This document shows, in pieces, positions 35,531 through 48,890 of a stretch of DNA of 64,000 nt; positions within the stretch are counted from its first letter, which is position 1; each line of letters begins with the position of its first letter. Made by a program: the position numbers and the translations under genes. The DNA lies in the NCBI RefSeq assembly GCF_008271465.1, contig NZ_VMDU01000002.1:434001-498000 (forward strand), read 5' to 3'. Under the pieces are notes generated by a model. The model saw only the letters and a list, made by a program, of their open reading frames with translations. It had not been told where the DNA came from and searched no databases. Source of the DNA: Tabrizicola flagellatus. GTDB lineage: Bacteria; Pseudomonadota; Alphaproteobacteria; Rhodobacterales; Rhodobacteraceae.

Positions 35531-35588
35531 CTTGCCAACGCGCCGTTTGGTGCTAGGAGTCACCGCGACTGACCACAGGGAGGCCGAG

Positions 35589-36365
35589 ATGGCCTATGAA
35601 ACGCTGATCGTCGAGACCGAGGACTATGTCTCGCTGATCCGGCTCAACCGCCCCGATGCGATGAACGCCCTGAATGCGCAGCTGATGCGCGAGCTTGCGG
35701 CGGCGGTGACGGCAGCAGAAGCCAACGACCGCGTCCGCTGCATCGTCATCACCGGGTCCGAAAAGGCCTTTGCGGCCGGGGCAGACGTGAAGGAGATGGC
35801 CGAAAAGAGCTTCATCGACGTCTTCTTCGATGATCTGTTCGGGCCGGAGGCGGCGGTGATCTCCCGCGCCCGCAAGCCGATCATCGCGGCGGTCGCGGGC
35901 TATTGCCTGGGCGGCGGCTGCGAGCTGGCGATGCTGGCCGATTTCATCATCGCCGCCGACAACGCCAAGTTCGGCCAGCCCGAGATCAACCTCGGCATCG
36001 TCGCCGGCATGGGTGGCACCCAGCGGCTGACCCGCGCGGTCGGCAAGTCGAAGTCGATGGACATGCACCTGACCGGCCGCTTCATGGACGCGGCCGAGGC
36101 GGAGCGCTGCGGCCTCGTCAGCCGGGTCGTGCCCGCGAAGGCGCTCATCGAAGAGACGATGAAGGCCGCGCAGAAGATCGTCGAGAAATCGGCAGTCACC
36201 GCGATGGTGGTCAAGGAATGCGTGAACCGAGCGCAGGAAACGCCGCTCTCCGAGGGCCTCCTGTTCGAGCGCCGCATGTTCCACGCGATGTTCGCCACCG
36301 AGGACCAGAAGGAAGGCATGGCCGCCTTCCTGGAAAAGCGCCAGCCGCAGTTCCGCGACCGCTGA
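35589..36365 (+). CDS. Enoyl-CoA hydratase
   Basis: A 258-residue crotonase-fold enzyme of short-chain fatty-acid oxidation. It has [11 protein letters not shown] and the oxyanion region [38 protein letters not shown] carries both catalytic glutamates' regions. The C-terminal FEKRQP-type end reads [17 protein letters not shown] precedes the ATG at 35589. It stands between mutM and rpsT with no evident functional link. Confidence 0.94.
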   Translation: MAYETLIVETEDYVSLIRLNRPDAMNALNAQLMRELAAAVTAAEANDRVRCIVITGSEKAFAAGADVKEMAEKSFIDVFFDDLFGPEAAVISRARKPIIAAVAGYCLGGGCELAMLADFIIAADNAKFGQPEINLGIVAGMGGTQRLTRAVGKSKSMDMHLTGRFMDAAEAERCGLVSRVVPAKALIEETMKAAQKIVEKSAVTAMVVKECVNRAQETPLSEGLLFERRMFHAMFATEDQKEGMAAFLEKRQPQFRDR

Positions 36366-36368
36366 CGA

Positions 36369-36430
36369 CCCTCCTCGTGCGCCTCCGGCTTCTCGTCGGG
36401 AGCCAGCGAGGAGTGACGAAGTCATCGACG
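36369..36430 (-). repeat. Dispersed palindromic intergenic repeat, copy 3
   Basis: The plus strand reads CTCCTCGTGCGCCTCCGGCT, TCTCGTCG, then GAGGAGTGACGAAGTCATCG, the reverse orientation of copies 1 and 4. It begins within a few bases of the enoyl-CoA hydratase stop, as a 3'-end hairpin would. Confidence 0.58.
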
Positions 36431-36601
36431 CGCGCGCGCCCCGTGATGCGGGGGCTTCCCTTTCCCGCTGCATTGCCATATAGGCCGGCGGCACATGCGC
36501 GTGGGCCCGCTTAGGCAAGAATCAGATCCATCCTCCGGGATGGGGCCTTCTGGTCTTTCGTGCGACAGAATTGAAACCGACAGACCGCAAGGACGCCACC
36601 C

Positions 36602-36871
36602 ATGGCCAATACCGAACAATCCAAGAAACGCGCCCGCCAGTCCGAGGCGCGCTATGCCGTGAACAAGGCGCGCCGCTCGCGCATCCGCACCTTCCTGCGC
36701 AAGGTCGAGGAAGCCATCGCCTCGGGCAATGCCGAAGCCGCCCAGGCCGCGCTGAAGGCCGCCCAGCCGGAACTCGCCCGCGGCGTGACGAAAGGCGTGC
36801 TGCACAAGAATACCGTGGCGCGCAAGATGTCGCGCCTGGCCGCGCGCGTGAAGGCCGTCGTCAAGGCCTGA
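36602..36871 (+). CDS. rpsT: 30S ribosomal protein S20
   Basis: An 89-residue basic helical protein, [19 protein letters not shown] onward, with the S20 core [16 protein letters not shown] and [20 protein letters not shown]. It binds 16S rRNA in the small subunit. The ~170 bases before it carry its promoter region after repeat copy 3. Confidence 0.97.
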   Translation: MANTEQSKKRARQSEARYAVNKARRSRIRTFLRKVEEAIASGNAEAAQAALKAAQPELARGVTKGVLHKNTVARKMSRLAARVKAVVKA

Positions 36872-37393
36872 TCCCGGGCGACAGCACCGGATCCACTCCA
36901 GGGGGCGCGTCCGCAAGGCCGTGCCCCTTGTCGTTTCTGCCGGCCCGAACGGTCGGGATCGGCGCCCCGTTGCCGATTTGCCAGAGGCTCCGGATTCGAT
37001 TTCGGCGAAGCCCTGTCAAGCGCGTTGTTCGGTTGCAGTGCCCGCAGCGGCCTTGATAGCGTCAGCCTGCGATTCACTTCGTCTTGGGGGACAAGAACGG
37101 ATCTGGATGGGAAAGCTGCTGCACGGACCGGACGCGCAAAGCGCAACCTGGTCTGAGTTTTCTCTTCTGGATCAATGGATTGGAGATGGCATCCAAGCCA
37201 TCCCGCTTTGCATGGCCCAGCTGTCGGTGTGCCGGCAGTGCCGCCTTGTGTCGTTCAGTCCCCCGACAAACCGTTCGCGCGAATGGCCTCTCCGGCCAAC
37301 CGCGGGTTTGGTCGGGGCAGGATCGGTCAACAAGGGTTAAAGGCAGGATCGAAGCTGCGTGCTTTCGGTTCAGGGACATTGGCAGGTTGTAGT
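36872..37393. other. 522-bp gap between rpsT and dnaA
   Basis: No gene is supportable; a 139-codon open frame here has no recognisable product. It should hold the dnaA promoter and could be near the replication origin because of its neighbours, but I see no TTATCCACA-type DnaA box on either strand. A possible -35/-10 pair is TTGCAG with ATAGCG, 17 bases apart, about 37034-37062. Confidence 0.5.
36901..36928 (+). terminator. Hairpin after rpsT
   Basis: GGGGGCGCG (36901-36909) pairs, with one mismatch, with CGTGCCCC (36920-36927 region) and is followed by TTGTCGTTTCTG. It lies 30 bases after the rpsT stop. Plausible rho-independent terminator with a poor T-tract. Confidence 0.45.
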
Positions 37394-38749
37394 ATGACGA
37401 ATGAAACCTGGGGGCAGGTTCGCGAAGAGCTGATCAAACGCGTCGGCAAGCACAATTATGCCACCTGGATCGAACCGTTGAAGCTGTCGCAGCTGAAGAA
37501 CGGGGTGGCCCGGTTCGAGGTGCCGACGATCTTCTTCGGCGACTGGGTGCAGCGCAACTACGGCGACCATATCCGCAGCCAGCTGTCCAGCGCGGGGGCC
37601 CCGGTCGATCGTCTGGAATTCGCCGTCGGGGCCGCGGCCGCGGTGGCGACTCCGCCTGCAGCGAAGCCGGCCGGCAAGCCCGCGCGGTCGCGTGGCCCGG
37701 ACGAGGATCTGCCCGGTGCGCCGCTGGACGCCCGCTTTACCTTCGATACTTTCGTCGTCGGCAAGCCGAACGAGCTGGCCCACGCCGCGGCCCGCCGGGT
37801 CGCCGAAGGCGGCCCAGTGACCTTCAATCCGCTGTTCCTGTATGGCGGCGTCGGCCTCGGCAAGACGCATCTGATGCACGCCATCGCGCACGAGCTTCAG
37901 GCCCGCCATCCGGACCGTCGCGTGCTGTACCTGTCGGCCGAGCAGTTCATGTACCGCTTCGTCCAGGCGCTGCGCGACCGGCAGGTGATGGATTTCAAGG
38001 AATTGTTCCGGTCCGTCGATGTGCTGATGGTCGATGACGTGCAGTTCATCGCCGGCAAGGATTCGACCCAGGAAGAGTTCTTCCACACCTTCAATGCGCT
38101 GGTCGATGCCAACAAGCAGATCGTCATTTCCGCCGACCGCGCCCCGGGCGAGATCAAGGATCTTGAAGAACGCATCAAGTCGCGCCTGCAATGCGGCCTG
38201 GTCGTGGACCTGCATCCCACGGATTACGAACTCCGGTTAGGGATCCTGCAGCAGAAGGTGGAGTTCTACCGCACCCAGTATCGCGGTCTGGTGCTGGCCG
38301 ACGGCGTGCTGGAATTCCTCGCGCACCGCATCACCACCAATGTCCGCGTGCTCGAAGGCGCTCTGACCCGGCTGTTCGCCTTCGCCTCGCTGGTCGGGCG
38401 CGAGATCACGCTGGAACTTGCGCAGGACTGCCTGGCCGACATCCTGCGGTCCTCCGACCGCAAGCTGACGATCGAGGAGATCCAGCGCAAGGTGGCCGAA
38501 CATTACAACGTCCGCCTGTCCGACCTGATCGGCCCCAAGCGGCTGCGCACCATTGCCCGGCCGCGGCAGGTGGCGATGTATCTGGCCAAGCATCTGACCC
38601 CGCGCAGCCTGCCGGAAATCGGCCGCCGCTTCGGCGGGCGCGACCACACCACGATCATGCACGGAGTGCGCAAGATCGAGGAGCTGATGCTGACCGACAG
38701 CCAGCTTGCCGACGATCTTCAGCTTCTGCGCCGCCTGTTGCAGGGTTAG
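37394..38749 (+). CDS. dnaA: Chromosomal replication initiator DnaA
   Basis: A 451-residue initiator. Domain I starts MTNETWGQVREELIKRVG. A Pro/Ala-rich linker follows about residues 80-105. The AAA+ core has Walker A LYGGVGLGKTHLMHA and Walker B VDVLMVDDVQF. Domain IV ends with the DNA-binding signature GGRDHTTIMHGVRKIEE. The ATG at 37394 gives the family N-terminus; the open frame extends further upstream without homology. First gene of the dnaA-dnaN-recF-gyrB block. Confidence 0.97.
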   Translation: MTNETWGQVREELIKRVGKHNYATWIEPLKLSQLKNGVARFEVPTIFFGDWVQRNYGDHIRSQLSSAGAPVDRLEFAVGAAAAVATPPAAKPAGKPARSRGPDEDLPGAPLDARFTFDTFVVGKPNELAHAAARRVAEGGPVTFNPLFLYGGVGLGKTHLMHAIAHELQARHPDRRVLYLSAEQFMYRFVQALRDRQVMDFKELFRSVDVLMVDDVQFIAGKDSTQEEFFHTFNALVDANKQIVISADRAPGEIKDLEERIKSRLQCGLVVDLHPTDYELRLGILQQKVEFYRTQYRGLVLADGVLEFLAHRITTNVRVLEGALTRLFAFASLVGREITLELAQDCLADILRSSDRKLTIEEIQRKVAEHYNVRLSDLIGPKRLRTIARPRQVAMYLAKHLTPRSLPEIGRRFGGRDHTTIMHGVRKIEELMLTDSQLADDLQLLRRLLQG

Positions 38750-38753
38750 GCGC

Positions 38754-38776
38754 CGGGGCCGCACTTGACGGCCCCG
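38754..38776 (+). terminator. Hairpin after dnaA
   Basis: CGGGGCCG (38754-38761) pairs perfectly with CGGCCCCG (38769-38776) around CACTTGA, 5 bases after the dnaA stop. It is directly followed by the palindrome GTGAAAG-C-CTTTCAC (38776-38790). There is no T-run, so partial termination is more likely than complete. Confidence 0.45.
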
Positions 38777-38805
38777 TGAAAGCCTTTCACAGTCCGTATC
38801 GACAC

Positions 38806-38833
38806 TTGTGAACCGGTGAAAACCGGGTAAATT
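38806..38833 (+). promoter_or_regulatory. Candidate promoter for dnaN-recF
   Basis: TTGTGA (38806-38811), a 16-base spacer and TAAATT (38828-38833) resemble a sigma-70-type promoter 36 bases upstream of dnaN and downstream of the dnaA hairpin. Confidence 0.45.
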
Positions 38834-38868
38834 CGTCGTCCCTTCAACGGGGGGCAGGGGGAAGTCTG

Positions 38869-39987
38869 ATGAAGCTCTCGATCGAACGCGCCACGCTGCT
38901 GAAGGCGCTGGCGCAGGCGCAGTCGGTGGTCGAACGCCGCAACACGATCCCGATCCTCGCCAACGTGCTGATCGAGGCCGAGGGCAACCAGGTGTCCTTC
39001 CGCGCCACCGACCTCGACATCGAGGTGGTGGACCGCGCTCCCGCCATGGTCGAACGCGCCGGGGCGACGACGGTCTCGGCGGTCATGCTGCACGAGATCG
39101 TCCGCAAGCTGCCGGACGGCGCGCTGGTCAACCTGTCCGAGGATGCCGCCGCCGGGCGGCTGACCATCACGGCGGGCCGGTCCACCTTCAGCCTGGCGAC
39201 CCTGCCGAAGGAGGACTTCCCGGTGATGGCCTCCAGCGAATATTCCTCGAACTTCTCCGCCAAGGCGCCGGTGCTGCGGCGGCTGTTCGACAAGGCGAAA
39301 TTCGCGATTTCCACCGAGGAGACGCGCTATTACCTGAACGGCGTCTACATGCATGTGGCGCAGGGCGAGGGCGGCAAGGTGCTGCGCTGCGTTGCCACCG
39401 ACGGCCACCGGCTGGCCCGGATCGACGCGCCCTTGCCGGACGGGGCCGAGGGGATGCCGGGCGTGATCGTTCCGCGCAAGACGGTGGGCGAGTTGCGCAA
39501 GCTTCTGGACGACGACGACGCCACCATTGCCGTCTCGGTTTCCGAAACGAAGGTTCGCTTTGCGACACCGGCGATCACGCTGACCTCGAAGGTCATCGAC
39601 GGCACCTTCCCGGATTACACCCGCGTCATCCCGACCGGCAACACCCGCAAGCTGGAAGTTGACGCCTCGGAATTCGCCAAGGCGGTGGACCGCGTGGCGA
39701 CCGTGTCCTCGGAACGCTCGCGCGCGGTCAAGTTGTCGCTGGAGGAGGACCGGCTGGTTCTGTCGGTGAATTCGCCTGACAGTGGCGCCGCCGAGGAGGA
39801 ACTGGCGGTGGCCTATGGCGACGACCGGCTGGAGATCGGCTTCAACGCGAAATACCTGCTGGAAATCGCCAGCCAGGTGGACCGCGAGAATGCCGTCTTC
39901 CTGTTCAACTCGGCCGCCGACCCGACCCTGATGCGCGAAGGCAATGACACTTCGGCGGTCTATGTCGTGATGCCGATGCGGGTCTGA
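38869..39987 (+). CDS. dnaN: DNA polymerase III sliding clamp (beta subunit)
   Basis: A 372-residue clamp that tethers polymerase to DNA. It starts MKLSIERATLLKALAQAQSV, contains TRYYLNGVYMH and CVATDGHRLARID, and ends YVVMPMRV, the standard C-terminus that lines the protein-binding pocket. GGGGGAAG precedes the ATG. Confidence 0.97.
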   Translation: MKLSIERATLLKALAQAQSVVERRNTIPILANVLIEAEGNQVSFRATDLDIEVVDRAPAMVERAGATTVSAVMLHEIVRKLPDGALVNLSEDAAAGRLTITAGRSTFSLATLPKEDFPVMASSEYSSNFSAKAPVLRRLFDKAKFAISTEETRYYLNGVYMHVAQGEGGKVLRCVATDGHRLARIDAPLPDGAEGMPGVIVPRKTVGELRKLLDDDDATIAVSVSETKVRFATPAITLTSKVIDGTFPDYTRVIPTGNTRKLEVDASEFAKAVDRVATVSSERSRAVKLSLEEDRLVLSVNSPDSGAAEEELAVAYGDDRLEIGFNAKYLLEIASQVDRENAVFLFNSAADPTLMREGNDTSAVYVVMPMRV

Positions 39988-40023
39988 GCCGGCCGCAAGC
40001 ACCTGGTCTGAAAGGAAATCCCG

Positions 40024-41115
40024 GTGGGCGGTCTGGCGATCGAAACCCTCGCGCTCACGCATTTCCGCAGCCACCGGGCCACGCGGCTGGCCTTCGACGG
40101 CCGCCCCGTCGCCATCACCGGACCGAATGGCGCGGGCAAGACCAACATCCTCGAGGCGGTTTCCCTGCTCTCTCCCGGCCGCGGTCTGCGGCGCGCCGCC
40201 CCCGAGGATCTTGCCCGCAGGCCGGACGGTGTGGGCTGGAAGATTTCTGCGACGGTCAGCGGCCTCTCTGCCGCACATGAGATCGACACCTGGGCCGAAC
40301 CCGGCGAGGCGCGGCAGGTGCGGATCGACGGCAAGGCCGCGACCCAGGCAAGTCTGGGCCGCGTGTTGCGCGTGCTCTGGCTGGTCCCGGCTATGGACCG
40401 GCTCTGGATCGAAGCCGCCGAGGGCCGCAGGCGGTTTCTCGACCGGATGACCCTGTCGTTCTTTCCCGAGCATGCCGAACAGACGCTCATATACGAAAAG
40501 GCGATGCGCGATCGCAACCGGCTGATCAAGGACGGGGTGACGGATGCCCAGTGGTATGCGGCGCTCGAGGCGCAGATGGCCGAGGCGGGGGAGGCGATCA
40601 CCGCCCACCGCCGCGCGGCCATCGCCCGGATCGCGCAGGCGGCCGACCCGGCCAGCGCCTTCCCCTCGGCCGACCTGACCCTGACCGGTCCCGAAGGCAG
40701 CGAGGAGCCGGCCGACCTTGCCGGCGCGCTGGCCGAAAGCCGGCGGCGCGACATTGCCGCGGGCCGCACGCTGGTCGGCCCGCACCGCGCCGACCTGCTG
40801 GCGCGCTACAGCGCCAAGGACATGCCCGCCGACCAGTGTTCGACCGGAGAGCAGAAGGCGCTGCTGATCAGCCTGATCCTGGCCAATGCCCGTGCGCTTG
40901 CGCAGGAGCTGGGCCGGGCGCCGGTCCTTCTGCTGGACGAAGTCGCCGCGCATCTCGACGACCGGCGCCGCGCCGCGCTGTATGACGAGATCTGCAAGCT
41001 CGACGCGCAGGCGCTGATGACCGGCACCGAGGCCGACCTGTTTGCCGCGCTGGGCGACCGGGGCCGGATGCTGAGCATCAGTGACCAGAACGGCAGTTCA
41101 CGGGTGGACGCATGA
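40024..41115 (+). CDS. recF: DNA replication/repair protein RecF
   Basis: A 363-residue SMC-like ATPase for gap repair. Walker A is AITGPNGAGKTNILEAVSLL, signature-like region FDRRAEG-type as CSTGEQKALLISLILANA, and Walker B VLLLDEVAAHLDDRRR. It begins with GTG at 40024, the codon that gives the conserved start IETLALTHFRSH. Its stop overlaps the GNAT start. Confidence 0.95.
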   Translation: MGGLAIETLALTHFRSHRATRLAFDGRPVAITGPNGAGKTNILEAVSLLSPGRGLRRAAPEDLARRPDGVGWKISATVSGLSAAHEIDTWAEPGEARQVRIDGKAATQASLGRVLRVLWLVPAMDRLWIEAAEGRRRFLDRMTLSFFPEHAEQTLIYEKAMRDRNRLIKDGVTDAQWYAALEAQMAEAGEAITAHRRAAIARIAQAADPASAFPSADLTLTGPEGSEEPADLAGALAESRRRDIAAGRTLVGPHRADLLARYSAKDMPADQCSTGEQKALLISLILANARALAQELGRAPVLLLDEVAAHLDDRRRAALYDEICKLDAQALMTGTEADLFAALGDRGRMLSISDQNGSSRVDA

Positions 41116-41642
41116 GTGTCGAGACGATTGCCGAATATCAGCTCACAAATGAAGACGATCTCGCCATCGCTGCCTTGCTGAAACGCTGCTTCCGCACCGA
41201 TTTCGGGGGGCGCAGCTTCTTTCAGACCCGCCACAGCTGGCGCCACCTGCGCCGTCACGGGGGGCGCATCATCGCCCATCTCGCCGTGCAACTGCGTGCG
41301 GTACGGTTGGGCGAGGAGCTTGTCACAATCGCCGGCGTCGCCGACGTGGCGACCGATCCCGCGCATCGCGGGCAGGGCCATGCGGCCGCGCTTCTCCAGG
41401 CCGCGCTGGCCACTGCGCAGGCATCGCCGGCCCGGCATGTCCTGTTGTTCGGCACGGCGAGGCTGTATCCCGCCGCCGGCTTCCGACCGGTCGGCAACCT
41501 GCTCACCTACCTCGACATGACCGGGGCGAGGACCGGCGCGCTTTGCCGCGACAAGGCCGAAGCGCACCTGCAAGTCCTTGATCTCGGGCGGGAGCCATGG
41601 GATGAGACCCGACCGCTCGACCTTCTCGGCGGTCTGTTCTGA
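41112..41642 (+). CDS. GNAT-family N-acetyltransferase
   Basis: A 176-residue protein with the acetyl-CoA motif VADVATDPAHRGQGHAAALL and a later LYPAAGFRPVG, as in GNAT enzymes including aminoglycoside-acetyltransferase-like members. Substrate unknown. Its ATG overlaps the recF stop (ATGA), so it rides in the replication gene transcript. Confidence 0.88.
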   Translation: MSVETIAEYQLTNEDDLAIAALLKRCFRTDFGGRSFFQTRHSWRHLRRHGGRIIAHLAVQLRAVRLGEELVTIAGVADVATDPAHRGQGHAAALLQAALATAQASPARHVLLFGTARLYPAAGFRPVGNLLTYLDMTGARTGALCRDKAEAHLQVLDLGREPWDETRPLDLLGGLF

Positions 41643-41651
41643 GGCCCGCCG

Positions 41652-42272
41652 ATGACCGTCACACTCTGGCAACTCTGGCTTTACGCGCTGGGCATGGCCG
41701 CGCTCTGGGCAGTCCCCGGTCCGGTCTGGGTCGCACTGACCGCGCGCGCGCTGGCCTTCGGCATGCGCGGGGCCTGGCCGTTGGCCGTCGGCGTGGCTCT
41801 GGGCGACCTGATCTGGCCGCTGGCCGCGATCTTCGGGCTGAGCTGGATCCTGTCGCTGTATGGCGACTTCCTCAGCCTGCTGCGCTGGGTGGCGGCCGCG
41901 GTCTTTCTGGTCATGGGGATCCTGCTGATCCGCAAGCCCGCCGCCGCCATCGACGCCGACAGCCGACTGACCCGGCCGGGGGCCTGGGCCGGCTTTGCCG
42001 TGGGCGTCGCAGCCGTGATCGGCAACCCCAAGGCCATCCTGTTCTACATGGGTGTGCTGCCCGGCTTCTTCGACCTGTCGCGCGTCACGGCGCCCGATAT
42101 CGTCGCTATCCTCCTGATCTCGGCGCTGATCCCGATGCTGGGGAACCTCGCGCTGGCCTGGTTTCTCGACCGGGCGCGGCGGCTTCTCTCCAGCCCCGAG
42201 GCGATGCGGCGGCTGAACGTGGCCTCGGGCTGTCTGCTGATCGCCGTGGGGCTGGTGATCCCCTTCACCTGA
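41652..42272 (+). CDS. LysE-family exporter
   Basis: A 206-residue inner-membrane protein with about six hydrophobic segments and the family's N-terminal PGPVWVALTARALAFGMRG and mid-protein GFAVGVAAVIGNPKAILFYM. Such proteins export amino acids or related compounds. It follows the GNAT gene by 9 bases. The pair may act together on an amino compound, but that is a guess. Confidence 0.9.
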   Translation: MTVTLWQLWLYALGMAALWAVPGPVWVALTARALAFGMRGAWPLAVGVALGDLIWPLAAIFGLSWILSLYGDFLSLLRWVAAAVFLVMGILLIRKPAAAIDADSRLTRPGAWAGFAVGVAAVIGNPKAILFYMGVLPGFFDLSRVTAPDIVAILLISALIPMLGNLALAWFLDRARRLLSSPEAMRRLNVASGCLLIAVGLVIPFT

Positions 42273-42323
42273 CCACCAAATCTGGTGGCCGAGGGGTGAC
42301 ATTCCCGCACCGAACCGCTATAA

Positions 42324-46824
<4,501 letters not shown>

Positions 46825-46828
<4 letters not shown>

Positions 46829-47811
46829 TGAAGGGTCCCGTACTGAGCCGCCAGCTTGTTCACCAGCCGGTAGGCCCTGACCAGCCGCATCGGCGGGATG
46901 TCCGGCTGGATGAAATGCCCGCCGTTGAAGATGAACCCGCCGCCGGGCGCGTAGATCGAGAAGCGTTCGGTGATGTATTCGTCCAGCTCCTCCCCGTCGT
47001 ATTTCAACAGCCCGTCGATCACGTCCAGCGAGCCGTAGATGACGATCTTGTCGCCCCAATTCGCCTTCACTTCCCGCGGGTCGATCCCGGCGCTTTCCTG
47101 CACCGGGTGCCAGGAGGTATAGCCCATCTCGATGATGTCATCGACGACCTGCAGGATGTAGCCGTCGGAGTGGAGGTTGACCGGCATCCCCCTGGATCTT
47201 GCGTGCTGGACCACCCGCATCGCATAGGGCTTGATAAGCTGGCGCCAGGACTTCGGGCTGAACAGCATCGTCCCGTTCGACCCCCAGTCGTCCGAGAGGG
47301 TCATCATGTCCACCCCGGCCTCGATCATCTGGTCCACCTGGACGCACAGCCAGTCGGCATAGCGGTCGAAGAAATTCGCCATCAGCTGCGGGTTGCCGCC
47401 CAGGTTCATCCAGCAGTTCTCGATGCCGAGGAAGGACGAGGTGCCCTCGACCATCCCCCAGCAATGCGCCAGCACGCAGCGCTTGCCCTTGTGGTCGCGG
47501 ATCGCCGTGGCGATGTTGGTGCCGCCGAAATCGTAGTTCCAGTCGGTGAAATTCAGCCATTTCGGATGCTTCGGGTCTTCCAGCGGGACATCGGCGAGTT
47601 CGTGGATGTCGAACTTGCGGCCGTGCTGGTTCGGGAAGGGCATGAGGCCGACGAAGACATCGATCCCGAACTCCTCGATGAACTTCTCGCGCGGGCCGTA
47701 TTCGGCCTCCAGCCGCTCCAGGAACTGCTTCTGATACAGCCAGCAATCGATGGGCGTGCGGTCCACCGGCTGGTGGTTGATCGTCGCCATCACCCGTTCA
47801 TAACCGTTCAT
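46825..47811 (-). CDS. Uroporphyrinogen-decarboxylase-like protein (MtaA/CmuA type)
   Basis: A 328-residue TIM-barrel protein of the UroD superfamily: VMATINHQPVDRTPIDCWLY, DDWGSNGTMLFSPKSW, NLHSDGYILQVVDDIIEMG and IYGSLDVIDGLLKYD. The tail GGFIFNGGHFIQPDIPP resembles the methyltransferase-type members rather than haem-pathway UroD. Its ATG overlaps the upstream stop and its TGA overlaps the rhamnosidase GTG, so it is embedded in the rhamnose operon. A haem role is unlikely in this setting; substrate unknown. Confidence 0.85.
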
Positions 47812-48863
47812 TCGCATTCCTCCAGAAGCAGCATGCGCCGCCAGTCCTCCAACCCCACCCCGGCGACGAATTCGGAATGGAACCCCTCCCAATGCACCTG
47901 TTCCCATTGCGGAACGATGCCCCGGATCTCGGCCGGGCACTTGCGGATCAGCTCGGCATAGGCCGATTCCAGCAGCCGGTAGCCCGAGGTTGCCGAGACC
48001 TTGTAACGCGGATGCGGCGCGATCAGCCCGTCCTCGACCATCGCTGCGTCCAGCACGTCCGACATCTGGTGCAAGAGCTCCAGCTTGCGCTCCCACGGCG
48101 TCGAAAGCCTGGGTGCTTCCTCGACAATCGCCGCCAGCCGGGCGCCCATCCGGGGCAGGCGGTGGAACATCACCGTCAGCCACTTGTCGTAAGGGTAGTA
48201 TTGCCGGTCCAGGAGGAAGGCCATCTGCACCCCCCAGCGCAGACTGCGCGCAAAGGCGGTGCTGGCGTATAGCTCGTTGTTCCGCAACAGCGCCCGTTTC
48301 AGCGCATAGACCCCCATGCCGCTGAAATAGCGGCACCAATGCGCGAGCCGCCGCAGCCGGACCTCCTCGGGATAATAGGCCGCCAGGGCCTCCCGCACGG
48401 CGGAAAAGCGCCCCGAGGGGTCATGCCAGACCTCCCCGGCAATGACATGCATGATGTCTTCCTCGGGGATCGCCAGCCATTGTGAAGGACTGTTCGGTGG
48501 TGCGTCCAGCCCGATGGTGGACCGCAGGTGATTTTCCAGCGACCCAAGGGCAACACCCTTCGTGCGCGTGTAGCCCTCGCGCAACTCGCGCCCGCGCCAG
48601 ACCTGCGGCAGGCCCTCGGCGAGGGCATCCTCGATTACCTCCCCCCGAGTGGACATCACACCTTCGGGCAAGAGCACATTCACCCGCAGCCCGAAGTGGT
48701 GGTCCGTCGAATATTCGTCGTCCAGCCGCAGGACCTCGGAGCCGTAGCCGAAGACGCCAGCTGCCATCTGCGCCGTTTCCTCGGGGAAGCGCGCGGCGAG
48801 GAACGGGGCCACCACCTCGTCCCAGAAGGCATGGCTTTCGTCGATGATCGAGTGCTGTGTCAT
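47808..48863 (-). CDS. DUF4037 (nucleotidyltransferase-like) protein
   Basis: A 351-residue protein whose N-terminus carries GVFGYGSEVLRLDDEYSTDH, a nucleotidyltransferase-like GS...D.D pattern typical of DUF4037 proteins. A long helical C-terminal domain follows (VYALKRALLRNNELYAS, VIAGEVWHDPSG). It is unusual inside a sugar catabolic operon. It overlaps the UroD-like gene downstream and sits 27 bases after rhaI. Function unknown. Confidence 0.78.
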   Translation of the reverse strand: MTQHSIIDESHAFWDEVVAPFLAARFPEETAQMAAGVFGYGSEVLRLDDEYSTDHHFGLRVNVLLPEGVMSTRGEVIEDALAEGLPQVWRGRELREGYTRTKGVALGSLENHLRSTIGLDAPPNSPSQWLAIPEEDIMHVIAGEVWHDPSGRFSAVREALAAYYPEEVRLRRLAHWCRYFSGMGVYALKRALLRNNELYASTAFARSLRWGVQMAFLLDRQYYPYDKWLTVMFHRLPRMGARLAAIVEEAPRLSTPWERKLELLHQMSDVLDAAMVEDGLIAPHPRYKVSATSGYRLLESAYAELIRKCPAEIRGIVPQWEQVHWEGFHSEFVAGVGLEDWRRMLLLEECE

Positions 48864-48890
48864 CTGCCCGGCCTCCCCTCCGGCGCGATG

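Noticed and set aside
36921-37340. 139-codon open frame between rpsT and dnaA
   Set aside because: No recognisable domain, no ribosome site, Pro/Arg/Cys-rich composition of a random frame, and it overlaps the expected dnaA promoter region.
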